NCBI GenBank assembly: GCA_002633005.1
Contig: NMRA01000201.1
Coordinates: 381,507-438,579 of the forward strand
Length of the DNA stretch: 57,073 nt
Direction: 5' to 3'
DNA from: Phoronis australis
Taxonomy: Eukaryota > Phoronida > Phoronidae
Shown here: in pieces, positions 33,301-48,300 of the stretch
How positions within the stretch are numbered: the first letter of the stretch is position 1
Layout: every line of letters begins with the position of its first letter
Made by a program: the position numbers and the translations under genes
The notes under the pieces: model-generated
What the model saw: only the letters and a program-made list of their open reading frames with translations
What the model was told of the DNA's origin: nothing
The model's database searches: none

Positions 33301-36300
33301 CAGTGAACAGCAATGCACAATATTATAAATGCATCTGGTCATAATGAAATGGATTACAACCGATGAGATAAAATATAACTAGATTACAACACTATTGTGT
33401 ACTAGAAACATTGAATTTCAGTATAAGCTGCTAAGTTAGTGAACACGGAAAACTTGTGGGAAACAAATGAAGATAAACTGCACTGAACCAGCCCCTACAG
33501 AAGCTGTAAAAAGCTGGCAATATTTTGCCCCATCAATGCTACCACACTGAGCAAATGAGGCATTAAAATATGGTGAACAAGACAGGGTTTACTCCACTCC
33601 TTTGATGAAGAAAAACTGGCACAATTAGATAATGCAGTATGACAGGTAAAAACAATCTACTTACACGAATCAGTGCAGACGAAGCTTGTTTTATCTCTGG
33701 ATCTTGCTGAACTGAAGTAATGGCCAAATTTGGTACAGACTTCTTCAAAGCAGATTTGGTCGGGGACGGAGGATGGGCGGCCTGCTTTCGTGGTGATGAA
33801 GCTCGCACTGGCTGCTTCGGTGGAGATGTATCGAAGTACACAGATGGAGTCGACGCTGTTGTCTTTAGTTCTGACGTTGGAATAGCTTCAATCTAAACAA
33901 CACAAACTAATTTGTATCACGTACCAAAAATTACTGTGGCTAATATAAACATGTCTTAATGAAAATGGAGGTGACTTTAGGACTTGAAAAGATCTGACCT
34001 TCCGTTATCGCTCGAGAACATTCTACGCACTAAGCATGATCTCGAGCAAAAAAAAACAATTGCAGGCAGTCTGATACACGTTGTACCAGACGTGCGCAGT
34101 CCCTTGCATGTGGGCCCATTGTCCTGATCACCTGCAACTATCTTTTATGCTTTATTAATATGTGGTTAAAACTGAGCTGAGGAGCTAGAAACCTGGCTCA
34201 AGGGTTTAACAGTGTGACTTGGTGGGATCTCGAGCAAGTTAACTGTCAGTTTCTTTCCAAGTTCAGACACCCATTCTCGTCTGAGAGAGGAATAAGTGAG
34301 ATTAACATTAAAGTGGCAAGTCAAAAGTTTGTTTCTAAATTGGATAGAACACAAGTTTATATAAATAAGCAATTTAGAGTTAAGAATATAATTAATTTAC
34401 AGCTTACCATTTATATCACTGAGTGCAATTAAATTAGAAGCTTCAAGTATTTGTGGAAAAGTTTTGCAACTAACCCTTGATATCCTCATGCCAGTTTTGG
34501 AGAACTATAAAATTCAAATTTTTCAGTGCACAACTCTTGCATCAGACAGAGACTATAATTGTATACTGATGATTTGCAATTGTGTTTCGAAAACAGTGCC
34601 AACTCCTAACGCAGCTCCATTCTTCATAAATTTTCCATGAAACAATTCTCATTTTCCATAGCCCAAGGGTTTATTTTAGACAAAAAATTCACTTTGCAGT
34701 TTGTTCACTACAGTTTTTAAATAAGTGACTGCCTAAACTCAAGATTTATCTAATGAACATTTCGCCCATGACTTTATAGTAATCTTCAGGTTTTCAGACA
34801 ATGAGTAGGAACCAAGGGGAAAAACTGAAAGTTACATACAGTACAAAGAAGAAGTATTGGGAGAAAATGACCCGGAATTTCCCATCATAACGGCGGGGAG
34901 GAAGCCAAATTCATAGTCAGAGTAATGTTCCCTCATAACCCAGAATGAAGAGGAACTATCAAGAAGGTATCTACACCATTCTGTAATCAGAAGTTTGTCA
35001 CCCTAATACTATTATCAGACAAGCCTTTTTGCTGTTATTAGAATAAGCTGTCATGACAGGAAACAGTCTTTTGTCTGATTGCTTTTGTTGTGTACTGTAA
35101 ATCAGATGACAGAAAGTACACATTAAACTGGAAACCCACCCCACGTTTATCAATAACTGGCGTCTCAGGTACTACACTCTTATCGCCCTGTTCAATGTTT
35201 GCCGATTGCTCTTCATCTCTTTTCGCCTTGTCTACTTCCGCCGTGTCCGACTCCAGACTCGGTGACCTGGGGATGGGAGTTGTCGGAGAGCCGTAGTAAG
35301 CTAGTTTTTCACTCGGCACAATGCGAGACGAAGAGGCAGAACCTCGACCAGCTCCGTTGTCCACAACTTCGTCTTCTGATGTTCGATATTCAGCAGGTGG
35401 AAGCTGTGCTGTATCATTGGTCAAGCAAAGGTCTACATCCTGGGCTGGGTCTTGTTCAAGAGCAGTTTCCTGCTGCCAAGGTGATAGGTCGTCTTCAGCT
35501 GGACTGTGCGACTTTTCTGCTAGTATAAAGATTGTGAATCAAACACGGAGACGCATATTTTAAACAAAATTAGCGGGGTTTATTTTGAGCAAAACTGACG
35601 ATCCAGAAAATCTAGCCTTGAGAATATATTCAATTAAAAGAGATTGCAGCAGGTCCGACGATGCAAGAGGCCAAAATGGTTTGATTTTTGTTTTAAGGCT
35701 AATAGCAAGTCAGTGTTCTAATTTTACTAATAACTAACTACCAGCACTTAACTGTTCTAGAGACTTTTTAACATGAGAAATTCTGTTTTAGGATCAAACC
35801 ATTAAGAATGTCACTGAAAAGTGTTTTGTCAGAGCAATAAAATTAAAATTTTGGCCTATCAGTTTGCACTATTTTAGTCCAAGGCTAAGACCCACTTTAA
35901 TTTTAATGCGATTGGCACTTAGATTTTAATTGCTTTGTTGAATTATTTGGTCATAATCATGGAGATGAAAGGACCGCTTGTTCATGAATAACAAGTAATG
36001 AATTTTGACAATCTTACTTACCAAGGCTGACAGCTGACTTCGTCCGCCTTGTTTCCCCCGATTTCCGCGCAGATCTCATTCTTGACCGTTTACTAGTCGA
36101 GCATTCAGTATGTCCACTTCCAAAACTCCTTACAGACCCACTATCATTGGCTGCAAAATTACTATAGACTGAGGCGGGATCAAGATTTTTGTACATCACA
36201 AAGTTACAGTGGAAATCAATCGCACGCTAATTCGATCCTTATCTCTGTGATTACTTGGTCAACTTAGTTAGAAACACTACATAAAGCAACGATGTGAATA

Positions 36301-39300
36301 ATATGAAGTAGGTTGAAAATTGCAAAATGTTTTTAAGAACGAGTTTTGTATCAAAAAACGACCTGCCGTAAATCACTACACCACGTCTAATAATTATCGT
36401 GACGTGGTGTTAGGAAATACCACTGCATGATGCGGGCTATGTGAGCCCTCAAGGTACATCATTAGTTCAAAGGTCACCTATTTGCAGTATTTTTTGTTTT
36501 CACATTTACAAGCTGTCAGTAAATACAACTTCACTTTGCTTAGTGTAGCTGATGTTCACACAACATTGTTGTTTAGTTTGTGCTATACATTAGAACGATT
36601 AGGAGCCCGCAAATACATCTTTAAATCCCGTCTTCCCGCTACTGCCTTGCAATGATTGAATAAAGATTACAGTCAAGTATAAGCACATCATAGAAATAAT
36701 TTATACAAATTATTAAATTTTTAGTAACTAGCAGTTTTAAAACCTCAAGAAACGTTATATGTTATATTTTTATTGTAAGGGTTATTGATTTTTCAGCAAT
36801 AGTTACGTGGAGTGCAAGACAAAATTTCCGTCTTAACTAAGTCTTAAGAAGTTACTTTTCACGAAACAAACCCGAGGTGACTGAATTTTTAAGTCCCGTA
36901 TTTTGACACATTATTTGCATTTTAGGTTTTTATTAAACTAAAAATATTAAGTTGCTCTCAGTAATCCCTACCCAACACTTCTTGGTGTGTGTGAGCAGCT
37001 GAGTTGGGTCGAGACTGCCTGGATCTAGCCGATGACGAACGGCGTGCTTCCACTACGCTCTCTAATGTATGAGGGAGAAGAAATGAGCTATTGTCAATGA
37101 CAACGTTTTGGAGATTCGTAACGGTTGGCAGAGATTTCTCAAGCGAGAAAGAGTAGCAGCCTCTAGTGACAATGGACGGTGTGGCTGAAAAAGAGAATTT
37201 ACTTTAAATTACATCACTACAAATGTCATGATGCTGTCAATCAAATTCTTGACAGTTTTGATAGCAGTTGTGAAAAAATACAAAAAGGAGTATAAGATAA
37301 TACACATTTTATCACATTTTAACCAAAAGCAATTTCTTGACAACAATTGTCTAATATGTGGTCCAAAAAGATTATACTGCAGGTATGAAATTAACACTGA
37401 CACACTTTGTTAGTCAACTGTATGCCGGACAATTTCAATCATTATTGTGTTTCTGTATCACCAGCATGTATTTTTAATCAGCCTGAAAAGTTATGCATCA
37501 TGACATAACATAATTTAAGAATGCATTCATTAGATAAAAGATCGTAGAATTAATTCTTTTAAAAACTATTCACACATTTAGTCGGTGCAGGGCTCAAATA
37601 GTCGAAAAAAGAAAATAAAAAATTCGAATAATTGCACTTTCCAACAGATGAAGTGTGGATCAGTCAAGTATTTCATGGTTAAAATATATTTTAAAGATGC
37701 ATTTTGCCAATTTAGCTGGCCTCTTAATATTCCTAACTGTAATAGGATTCTGTCGCCATTACCAATAATTCTGTCGCCATTACCAACAATTCTGTTGCCA
37801 TTACCAACAGTTCTGTGGCTGTTACCAACAACATCAAAACCATCGGTGACTCTAAAAAACACTTTGAAATTAGTTTTTATGTATTGGGGATTCACCAACT
37901 GTAAAATTGTGACATAAATGACATATTTATGAGAATAGGAGACCCAATTCAATTTTTCGTTTTTAACCAGCTAAACAGGGCAAAACGAAGTTTTAAATGC
38001 AAAGAAAATATTCAATGTATCTTGAAAGATCACACACATGCTTCAAATTATATTTATTTATTAGCTAGATGTTAGAAGAATACAACTGCTACAAGCGCCA
38101 TAAGTAAAGGACATATTCGCCCATAAAGAGATCTATGTCTAAGCAAGCTAAAGATAATTGCGAAATATGAAACCTCAGGAAAAGGCTAAGTATGCTAACA
38201 GACCGGTCAAGATTTTCAACAATGACAACTGTTCTACACATTTTACTCCTGAAAAGCTTAAAGTGAAGAAGAACATATGTTCCCCAAATATAGTGTCAGA
38301 AGAGAAATGTGGGTATACTTGCCAGGAGTAGTTTTCAAATTATCATTTTAAAAAAATTTTAATTGATAATCTGTAATGAACATTTATGATCCTGGTGACG
38401 TAACAGGATTATAAAGATTTTAGACTTCAGTTGTTGACTACTAGACTATTATGATCCTGGTGACGTAATAGGATTATAAAGATTTTAGACTTCAGTTGTT
38501 GACTACTAGACTAATATGTTACCAAATGTATTACTGCTGCGATTTTGTTCTGAAAATTTAAAAGACGGCCTAGTAGTAATTAATAGCTTTTTGAATCGTG
38601 ACAAAAAATTAGTAAAGACCTGTTATGACTATGTAGCAACACTTCCGCACTGCTGTGCACAATGTTAATGTTTCAACCAATTATAAGCAACACACACTAA
38701 TTGTGAACGTAACTATAAACGATGCCATTGGAACACACAGCTGCGCACACATCCTAAAATCAGTTGAATGTTGCATTTCTTATTTAATCATGAAAAGTAA
38801 CCAACTTGTTGACGGATTTAGAAAATCCAAATAAACCAAATTGTGCCTGCCTAAAACAGAGAATTGTTGTGGCATGCAACACACATTGATCATATTGTCT
38901 CCAGTTCAGAGATTTGATCGACTGTATTGTATCGCTTGCTAAAGGTTCCATAAGTGGTCATTCTTCATGTACTGTACCAAAGACATGGTCTTATAACCCA
39001 ATTAATAGCAGATTAGTAAAAAATCGAAAAATGAACACAGTAGGAAAGTGCAGAATGATGGAATTTCATTTCAGTCATTAAATTTCTCGATAAAACGAAA
39101 CAATAAAACTTTCTGTTTCTTTTGTTGTGGAGTCGAGTAAAAAAACACTTAATCTATTTTCAAAGTGATTATTTATAACAATACTGCAGCTTTCAAATAT
39201 TTAAAAACAAAATTTTGCACGTTTTGTGACATGCCACAAATTCAAATTTTCCGTGACTACGGTACTTTAGGGCGGTCTACAAAAGCCTTCAACTGTTTCC

Positions 39301-42300
39301 GACAATTCTTTGCTCATTTGGTAAATTTTGAGAAACCACTGGATGGTCAAATCTACGTTAAAAGAAAAATTGGTAGCCACAGGTGTATACAGAGGTTGTT
39401 TTCATCTAACTACCATCTTATGAGAGGACAAACATTAACTAAATGTCACACAAGCCACACAGCAGAACAGTGGAAATGCTGAACATCTGCACACTTACCG
39501 CTTTGATTAAATCCAAACAAGGCCACAGGCAATACAGTTAAACATGGAAAAGACATGAAAAGTAACTCAGAACCAACCCTGACGAGCTTTGCAAATTAGA
39601 CTTTAGATGGCGCACACCATGAAGTAGCCCACTAACAGGCACCAGCTACAGATCTGGCACACGTTGCAAATCGAGAGACAAATTTGAAAATTTTACCCGT
39701 TGCCTGCAAAAATGACAACTGTAAACACCGTGGTAATAAAGATCTCCTAGTCAACATGTCAATTAAAAGGTAAAACAATGAAACTATGAAACAGAGGTTA
39801 AATCACAATGATCTTACCTTTGTAGGCAACACCCTTAGACAATTTATTTGGACTTATGGGCGAAACCACAGATCTGAAAATACATGATTGTGGCGAATTA
39901 AGGGGTATCAGCAGTTTGCCAAAAAGCAGCAACATAGAAATTGTTTTAGGACATTAAATAATCTACAAAGTAACTGAATGATGTTTTCACTTTCAAAAAA
40001 TGACTGATTATTCAATCTGAAAAATGTTGATTTTGTCAAATATTAGCAAGGACATCAAATTTCACAATGATGTCATACTAAATATAGTAATAAGTAAGTG
40101 ATTTAATTTGTGGTAAAATGCAAAATTCAAATTTATTAAAAAAAGAAACTGTCCTTTCAGTTTTAGTTAATTCAGCAACATAACAAAATCACAATCTAAT
40201 GAAATGCAGAAGGCAATTGTGGTCTTTGAATTGACATATGTGCTGTGAAAAGGTCAACTTGCATAATTCCTACATATTGCTATCTGATGAATAAAATTTA
40301 CTCCAGAGATCCCTAATGTATCTTAATTCATAACAAACAAAAGGGTGACAAAATAAAACAAAATTTACTCAGAATCAAAAAAATATTAATACAACTAGGT
40401 AAAGATTTCAGTAAATGATGCCGTCAAAACATAAAACTGACAACGTGGAAATAAAACAGTCCGTTTTCAAAAGGCTTTCAACGATGAAATTGGAGTTGGC
40501 TTTTCAGTAAACCAATCAAAAGTCACGTAAATCTCCCATTTTTGTCAGAACTGCCTCAGTTTAGGTTGTAGTTGAAAAACTTAATTCGGTAACCCTATTT
40601 GATTTGCAGGTTTGTAGGCAAAGAGACCAAATACTTTTATTTCACTTCTTAATATCAAGAAAATATTACTAGACACAACCTCTGCAGTATGAATGTGATG
40701 AGTGAATGTAGGTGCGAAACATGTAATACATAATGTAATAATGTATATTACGTGTTTGTACAAAATGCATATAATTAATAGCTATTAAAAAAATCAACTG
40801 TTACAATAAATAAAAACTCAGTCCAACCCACTTTGGGGTAGCTTCTGCTGACTGCACCATAAACCCAAAGGTGCATTTTTTCAATCATGATTTTCCTTTT
40901 ATAAGAGAATGCGGCACCCTGTGTGACAGAACATTTTTTTCTCACTAATTCATTGTCAGGTAATTGAGATGCGCTGTTTACCTTGACCTCTCCTCTTCGA
41001 GTTCAACAGTCTCAGCCCACTCATTCGTGTCGTCCGAAAAACTGGATGTTGGGACCACGGTTGCAGAATCGGGTCTAACTCGAAGTGCTCCTGAAATTGT
41101 CGTAAAAGCCCTGCTTTCATGTGTTCACAATAATCTTTATTAACAATTAATTCTTTTTTTAATTAATAATTTCTTAACTGCTAACTGTGGTTTATTTGAC
41201 TGGTACCAATTTGTAGTCTGCTCAAAAGAAAATTCATACATTCAAGAACGTATTACAAAAGCGACTATGAACTAGTACGTCATCCATCAACAAAATTTTG
41301 AATTAGACAGGATTCCGTTTTCAAATTGATAATTGGTCTCAAGTTTTTCCTTAGTCAAATCGGAAGCGATTTCAGGGTTTCCAAAGAACTGACAATCATG
41401 TCGTTACTTGTTGAGACCATGCAGGCTCTACAAGTTGGCGTTGTCATAGCAATGTTTAAATGAATAACGTAGTTTCAGTTCTCTGTAAACCCAGAAGTAA
41501 CAATTCATCTGATTCAGGAACAAGGTGAGACCAATTTTATAGCAGTAACTGGTCCAAATAAACCATTTGCACTAGAGAGGTTGTCAAGCAAAAGGAAATT
41601 ACCCGTTTCACTTTGACCATCAACATTGCTCAAGACAGATATACGCCTGTTGGAGAGTTTCTCTGTCTTCAACTTTGTAAAAGATGAGTCATCAACTTGC
41701 CACACAGCAGAATCTGTGAAGAAATAGGTAAGTGTAATTTTTGGGTATTGATATAGATTGAGGCAGTTTATCCATTTATAAGGCATGGTAAAAATTGATA
41801 GCAAATACTCTACACACAATTCTCTGGCTTTGAGAGAGCACAAATTAACTAATTTACCTATCGCCAGGATTTTGAGTGACGGCTCAACTGACTAGTCAGA
41901 ACGCAGCATTCTTGACATACCTTCGTTTCCAAGCCGCAAACTGACAAGCAACACATTGCCGGGTAAAACTTATTGTTTGTTTATCAACATTTCGCAAGGG
42001 GGTGGAGCTTGTGATGAGGTCAATTGTTTGAAACAATTTTAAAATAAAGCAGTCAATACAGGCAAAGTCAATGAAGGCAAAATGCAATGCCCCCCCCCCC
42101 CCTTTGCAGACTTCTTGTGAAGTAGGTCTGTCATAAGTGAATGATTCGAACATCCCACTGCACAAACAGAATACTTTATCTTCATCATTTACGTGACACA
42201 GCAACTTTCAAAAATGTTGCCCCTACATCAAAGATGGCCACCAAACACCAAGTCTGAAATTGTCGCTACATGTAGAAGACCAAAATATAATTTCAATCAG

Positions 42301-45300
42301 AAAAATATAATTTAAAGTAAGTTGCACTTCGCTCTCTTTAGCTGGATAAAGACAGAAAATCGAATTAAGCATTTAATCTCATAAAATTGATTTCATAAAT
42401 ATTTCCTACTGCGATAAGATTATATTCTCGTTACTAACAAAAAATAGAATCATGTCTTGGAACGGACTATCATGATGTCGATTTTATGAGACAAATTTAC
42501 AGCAAACACTGAGAAATAAAAATGATCAAATTCACAAGTGAAAAAAGAAAACCCTAATGCAACAATTACGTAAGCAACATCTGATTCAATAATCTTTCAT
42601 ACGAATACAAGTGAGATATTTCTTAATAGTTCATGAAAAATCCCGCATAAAATTGGTGGCTGACATTGGAGTTCCACTGTGACTCATATGTCCAATTACG
42701 GATGAATGCTTCATGAGTGAACCAGTATTGTTCATACCAGAATTATTAGCCTAAGTCTTCTTATAGGCACAGTGTAGCTTAGTATGTTTTCTGTAAAAAC
42801 AAAATCAAGTAGAGCCAATAAGTAAAGTATCCAACCTGTTGTGTTGCCACTGTCGAACTGCGATGGGTCAAAGCCTTGGATTTCATCAGACACACTTTCC
42901 TTTGACGACGGAACTGTCCTTTGTACACTAATATATCGGATGGAGTTCTTCTCTGAAATTTCTGACCTCCTGCTGTGGGCACTAGACTCACGACTAGATT
43001 TGGCGCTCGGAACATGACCTAAATTGTGTGAACGGGCTGGCTTATTGTTACCGGTACTGAGAAAGCTAATTGAAGTCACACCGTGAGATTTGACCTGATG
43101 GCTTGGTGAGTGAGTTCTTTGTAGGTGATCTGAAAACAAAATGGAGCTTGTTGAAAACTACGGTTCCGTATATCATCACCAATTTCGGTCAAAAATAATT
43201 GATGAAAGTAACCTATCGTCATATTCTAGAGGCTCATCGCATTGTTGTGATTGCCAACAATATCTCAAAACATATGTCCGAAGGTAACTATGGTGTAAAA
43301 TCTGAAAATGACAAATTAGCAATTTTTGGTCCTAGTTCTTGTTGAAGAAAAAAAATGAGAACTAAAATTTCGCTCGTTTGCCATTCTGTATGATCCTACA
43401 TTCTTGAGTTTTACCTAAGAAACCAAGCAACGTTGGCATGGCTAAAACAGTCCTGAGTAAGAACAAAGTTAATACTATCTGATCCACTAACTTCCCTTGC
43501 ATAACACTTTGTCTTTACCATTACAGGAGAAGTGAAAGTAAGAAATCAATATAGAACCAAACCCAGTTTTGGCCTATATTAAAAATGACTTGCACACCCC
43601 GTTCTTTGAAACAAAACAATGCTCTGTAACTCGTAATATTCCTCAAAAGTTTAGAGCAAAAATTGAAAAATCCTTTACAAAGTCTGGTAAATGGCAAAGC
43701 GTGACCTACGCTTTGAGATGACTTACACAACAACTTAAGGGAAAGACCACCCACAAAGATCCAGATCAGTTTTCAGTTGAATCCTGCTTCTATCACTCAA
43801 GTGGAGTGCCAATGACCCATTAGTAGGTTACAAAACAAAGATTGTTAGAAATTGCCAAAACAGGATTTAATATCCTTTTTAGTGATAGAGAATCACTTCA
43901 TCAGTAAAAACAGAAATCCACATAAAATCAACCAATCAATTTCCAAAAAGGCTGAATTTTTTATCAAAAATTTTACATCTGAGAAGAGAACAAAGTGAAC
44001 TGAACATATCAACAGGAGTTTGGGCACTCGAAGTAAGGCAAATTTCCCCCTATTTTATTAGCACACAACATGGCAAGCAAGTGGAATTTTATTAAAATGC
44101 CAAATTTTTTTTTTAAAAGTGAAAATCAATCTCAGAATAAGCAGCACGCGCAGCTGTTAAAAGAACGCCCGGTGAAACAAATTATTTCCCCTTAATGAGA
44201 ATTCAGCCTTTAAAAAGCAAAATAAACAATGTGGCAATTATTTTCTTGAAAATATATAAATAATTACAACATTTGCCACAAACAGGAAGGTGTACCTTTA
44301 ACACATAATCAGCATACTTAACAGTTATTATTAATTATCAGCAATTGCACAACCTCCCCATTTAGCAGACTGAGATAAAATAAAAACACCATTCGCTTTA
44401 CACTAATGGAAGAACTTGAAAACTTCTCATTTTAACCTTCATTAACGATAGCTGTGGAAACTGGACTTGGTCGTCCTAGATAATTTGTTGACTTTAGGTT
44501 TGCTGTCAAAGAGTCAGCACTCAACACAGGTCTTCGCTTTGCACTTGTTGGCGGATTTTCCTTGTGACTGAAACCAAGAGTAATAAAAATAAATTTGTAC
44601 GGAGTCATGAACAATTTGAGACTGATTTTGAAGAGCTAAGTGACCTATTTTTGATGGTTTTTTAAACAGTTAAAGTTGCAGGGCCTGAAATTTGTTTGAT
44701 AAAGGTGGCTAAAATTCAAATTGTATTAATGTATCGAAATGGATCACGATATCTGATCCATGTACAAATATCCCCCAAAAGCGTGCATCGCTTACATTCT
44801 CTAACAATAAAGGTGAAAACATGTAATCTAAAAGATTGCCAAACTCCAGTCCAGCAACCTTAAAAAATTGTAAACTAATGCAGCAAGTAGTTCTGCCAAT
44901 CATTTCAGCACCAATCTTTGGTGCAAATTAGCATCGAAATTAAACATCTAATTCTTAATAAGAAATACACACATTTAACTTGAGTAAGAAAAAGGTTCAG
45001 AAGGTAATTAAATAGAACTAAAAATATACACACAATTAACAATTTACGGACTTCATATCAAGGTTGAATAACTTTCTAAGAAGCATAGTTAGGAAGAAAA
45101 GTTATTTTTTTAAGATCAGTCCCAGCCATGAATCAAACCAGGAACCCCTGTGATCACAGCCTCTGCTGCAGAGTTAAATCCCATTCCATAAATGACAAGT
45201 GTAATTTAAGTGCAAGTGGACTGAAATTCCTTGGTCAATTTGAGCAAATAAAAGAGCATGGTGTTCATTATTCAAACGTAACCAAGTTTTGTACAGCTTG

Positions 45301-48300
45301 GAAGCTAAAAGTCGTACGATATGGGTGTTCAAAAAGGCACAAAACCTTTCAAAGAAATAATTGTCATGTAAATTAGGGGTAGGCGGTAAGCAGAATGTGA
45401 GAAATTAATAAGTGGCAATTTTTTGGAATTTTAGAAAGGTGGGCATTGAGCTTAGCATGGGCGTTAGCCAGGACCAGTATGGTGTATATGGGGTTCTACA
45501 ACTACTCCTAATACAGGTAAATTTCTACAAATATGCTGATTTTCTGACTGACCCAGATGCAGCCCTAGACAGAGAGTCTTCAATGGTATTGCAGCGTTCC
45601 TCAAGTGCATCGAGTTCATCCTGCAGATCTTGCAATTCTTCAATGTTGATCTGACTCGGAGTTATTGCACCGTCCGGAAGTTTTGCACGGGAACTGGAAA
45701 CACAGAACACAGAAGTTCGAATGCTTGAACACTTGTGAGGTCACATTGTACTATTAGCTAATCAGTGACTTTTCAATTTTAAGATTTTTAAAAAATATCA
45801 CACAACTCCTTGGACAAAAATATATCCATCAAATTCATTACCGAGGCTGATTCTGGGGACCCAATTCGACCAATAATCACTTTGTAGGCTTGAACTTCAA
45901 GCATGCGCGATATGTTGTTCACTTTTGCAAGTGAAACACAGCAGACAGAAACCAGCCTTCCAACATATATTTTCCGGCTTTCCTTGCAATTTGTCGTGCA
46001 AAGGTTTTCAAAGAAACTTTAGAATGTTCTACCTTCACAGACATTATGAAAATTAATACACTCAGTAAGTGAACTATCCTCTGTTCTATTCACATGACCT
46101 TCACAAGAACACGCAGTCCCAAATTAAAGAAATCTATCATTAAAAAGCGTCAGTTTCAAAAAAACGATTCATTGTCTGTTTTTGTTGTCACTATTGAAAC
46201 CCTTGACAACTGCCCTTGTTTTCATGGCTAATTAACATAATTTAGTAAAAATAATGTCTGTGGTGTGTTGAAGAGACTGAATTTGGTTGGTTGTTTTCGG
46301 CTGAGGCATTTTAGATAAAACGGTATGGGGAAGAAGAGATTTGTAAGCATCGCAACTGCATCTGGTAACATTTTGATTTGCAGTTTAGGCAAACTTGTGT
46401 TCCAAGAGTTTCCACTTGTATCGTAGTGTCCATATAATACCAATCAGTATTTTACAGACAGACAGTCTTGAGAAACATCAATTTGTAAATTGAAAATGGT
46501 AAAACAAAATGCAGTGCTAATAAATGAACAAAATGGCAAAGAGGAACTTTGAATTAGACAAAAAAAAATGCCAACGGGGTCTCTGCAGGCAAAAATGACC
46601 TTACCTGGATCGGGACTTGAGATCTTTGAGGTAGAAGTCATAGTCAGCCCCAGGCTGGGAGTGAATGTCAATAGGCAGCTCATCAAGTCCACGGAGGAAA
46701 TGTAGGACACAGTGGGGGTCGGAACTACTGCTGACATCACCACCAACACACTGGAGAAAATAAAGCAGTACCCAGGCTAGTGTAAGTGTGTACTAGATGA
46801 TAATGGTACTGCCATAGGTGGCATATGATGTTTCACGTAGTGCTGCTGTTGAAAATATGGCAGCATCCAGCATTCAAACTCATTGAACGCTTCCGCATGT
46901 AAATTGGTTTAAGATTTAAGTACATAGCGTTAGTTTTGACATTAAGCTCACTCGATTTATATCAGTTCTTCAGTATTGGGTAGGGGTATACATGTACTCT
47001 TGAGTTACCAATTAGTATTATTTGTTTTCTAGATCATCATTATTCTTTGTCACTTGACGTGACTTACACAGAATAAAGGCTAATTAACAGACTTTGACGA
47101 AATATATCTAGAGTTTATAGGGAATGCCCAGATGCAGAAAACCTAGTGAAAAATATACAGTGGATTATGAAATATTTTGAAAATGAATCAGTTTACCCCA
47201 ACATTTAGCTGAATTTTGATTACTAGATTTGTGTCATTTTTTACCCTATTATGTGCACTTGACAAAAACATTGATTTATGTCCACTTTAAGTGTATTACC
47301 GTAACTTTAAGCCCTGCACCATTTAAGTTTCCAAAAGATTTGGAGCGACACCCATTGGCTATATCTGAAACAACTCTTCTGACAGCAGGAAACATCCAAG
47401 CCAAAGTTGTTGTGTGGCCAATTTATTGGAAAAGTACTTGTGTCATAGTACTATAGACAATGAGCCAGAGGAGTCCATTCACTGCTGTTAGGTGGCATAA
47501 CAATGAGTTAAGTTGTTAAGAAGGGACAATCAATGGGAAAAACATGATCCTAGGTAATCGAGAGGCAACCAAACATGTAATTATAGATTAATCAATATAC
47601 CTTTTGGTTTCACCTGCACAGAGTTACATTGACGCAATCCTAGCAGTAGACATCTACTCTAATGAAGAAAATTCACCTCAGGTTCCAGTTTTCCCTAACG
47701 TATTACAGCTTTTAAACAAATGAAAAACATGGAAATGGAATTACCATTGGGTGTTTAATAATTGTTACCGTAATCAATTCTCCATTGTAGAACGATTAGA
47801 TTATGAGTGTCACACCCATTAAGATTAAAATATTTGGCTAATAACGTAAGCCTAGCGCAAGCTAAATTGTGTTTAAGCAGTGAAAACATAAGCATGTTTT
47901 TCATGCAGCATAAGAAACTCGTCTCTTTCACAGCACCTTGTACTTTGTCAGTTGATTGATTTGTACAAGAACTGTTATCTTCGTTTATCAGAAATGATGA
48001 TCTATTTAAGGCCCTTTGCTGTGGAGTACAGGAATTATCGCATCAACCGGGCCTTCACGGTAACACGGGCTAAAATGAATTGATATATACTGTACAAGAC
48101 AAAAATAATCAAAGTACTGAATCTTCATCATGATGGCTAACAGCAAATATAACTGGTAATAATTATTATCATTGTGGGGAAAATTGTAATACTTTTCCGA
48201 TAATTTCCCTTCACTCTGGGTCATGAGGGAAATCAATCTGGCGAATTTGCCTTAAATCTGTCCAACCTTGCGTTCCATAAGGAAAGAGCTTTGTGAGATT

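Larger units (their letters stand above)
31924..42835 (-). other. KIAA2012-like introns 6-14
   Basis: Between exons 6 and 15 the introns are AT-rich and contain the repeats listed at 34.1, 34.9, 36.3, 37.7 and 38.4 kb. A run of 14 C occurs near 42090. No additional exon is required by phase. The 2.6-kb stretch 37185-39817 has only the two tandem repeats. Confidence 0.5.
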
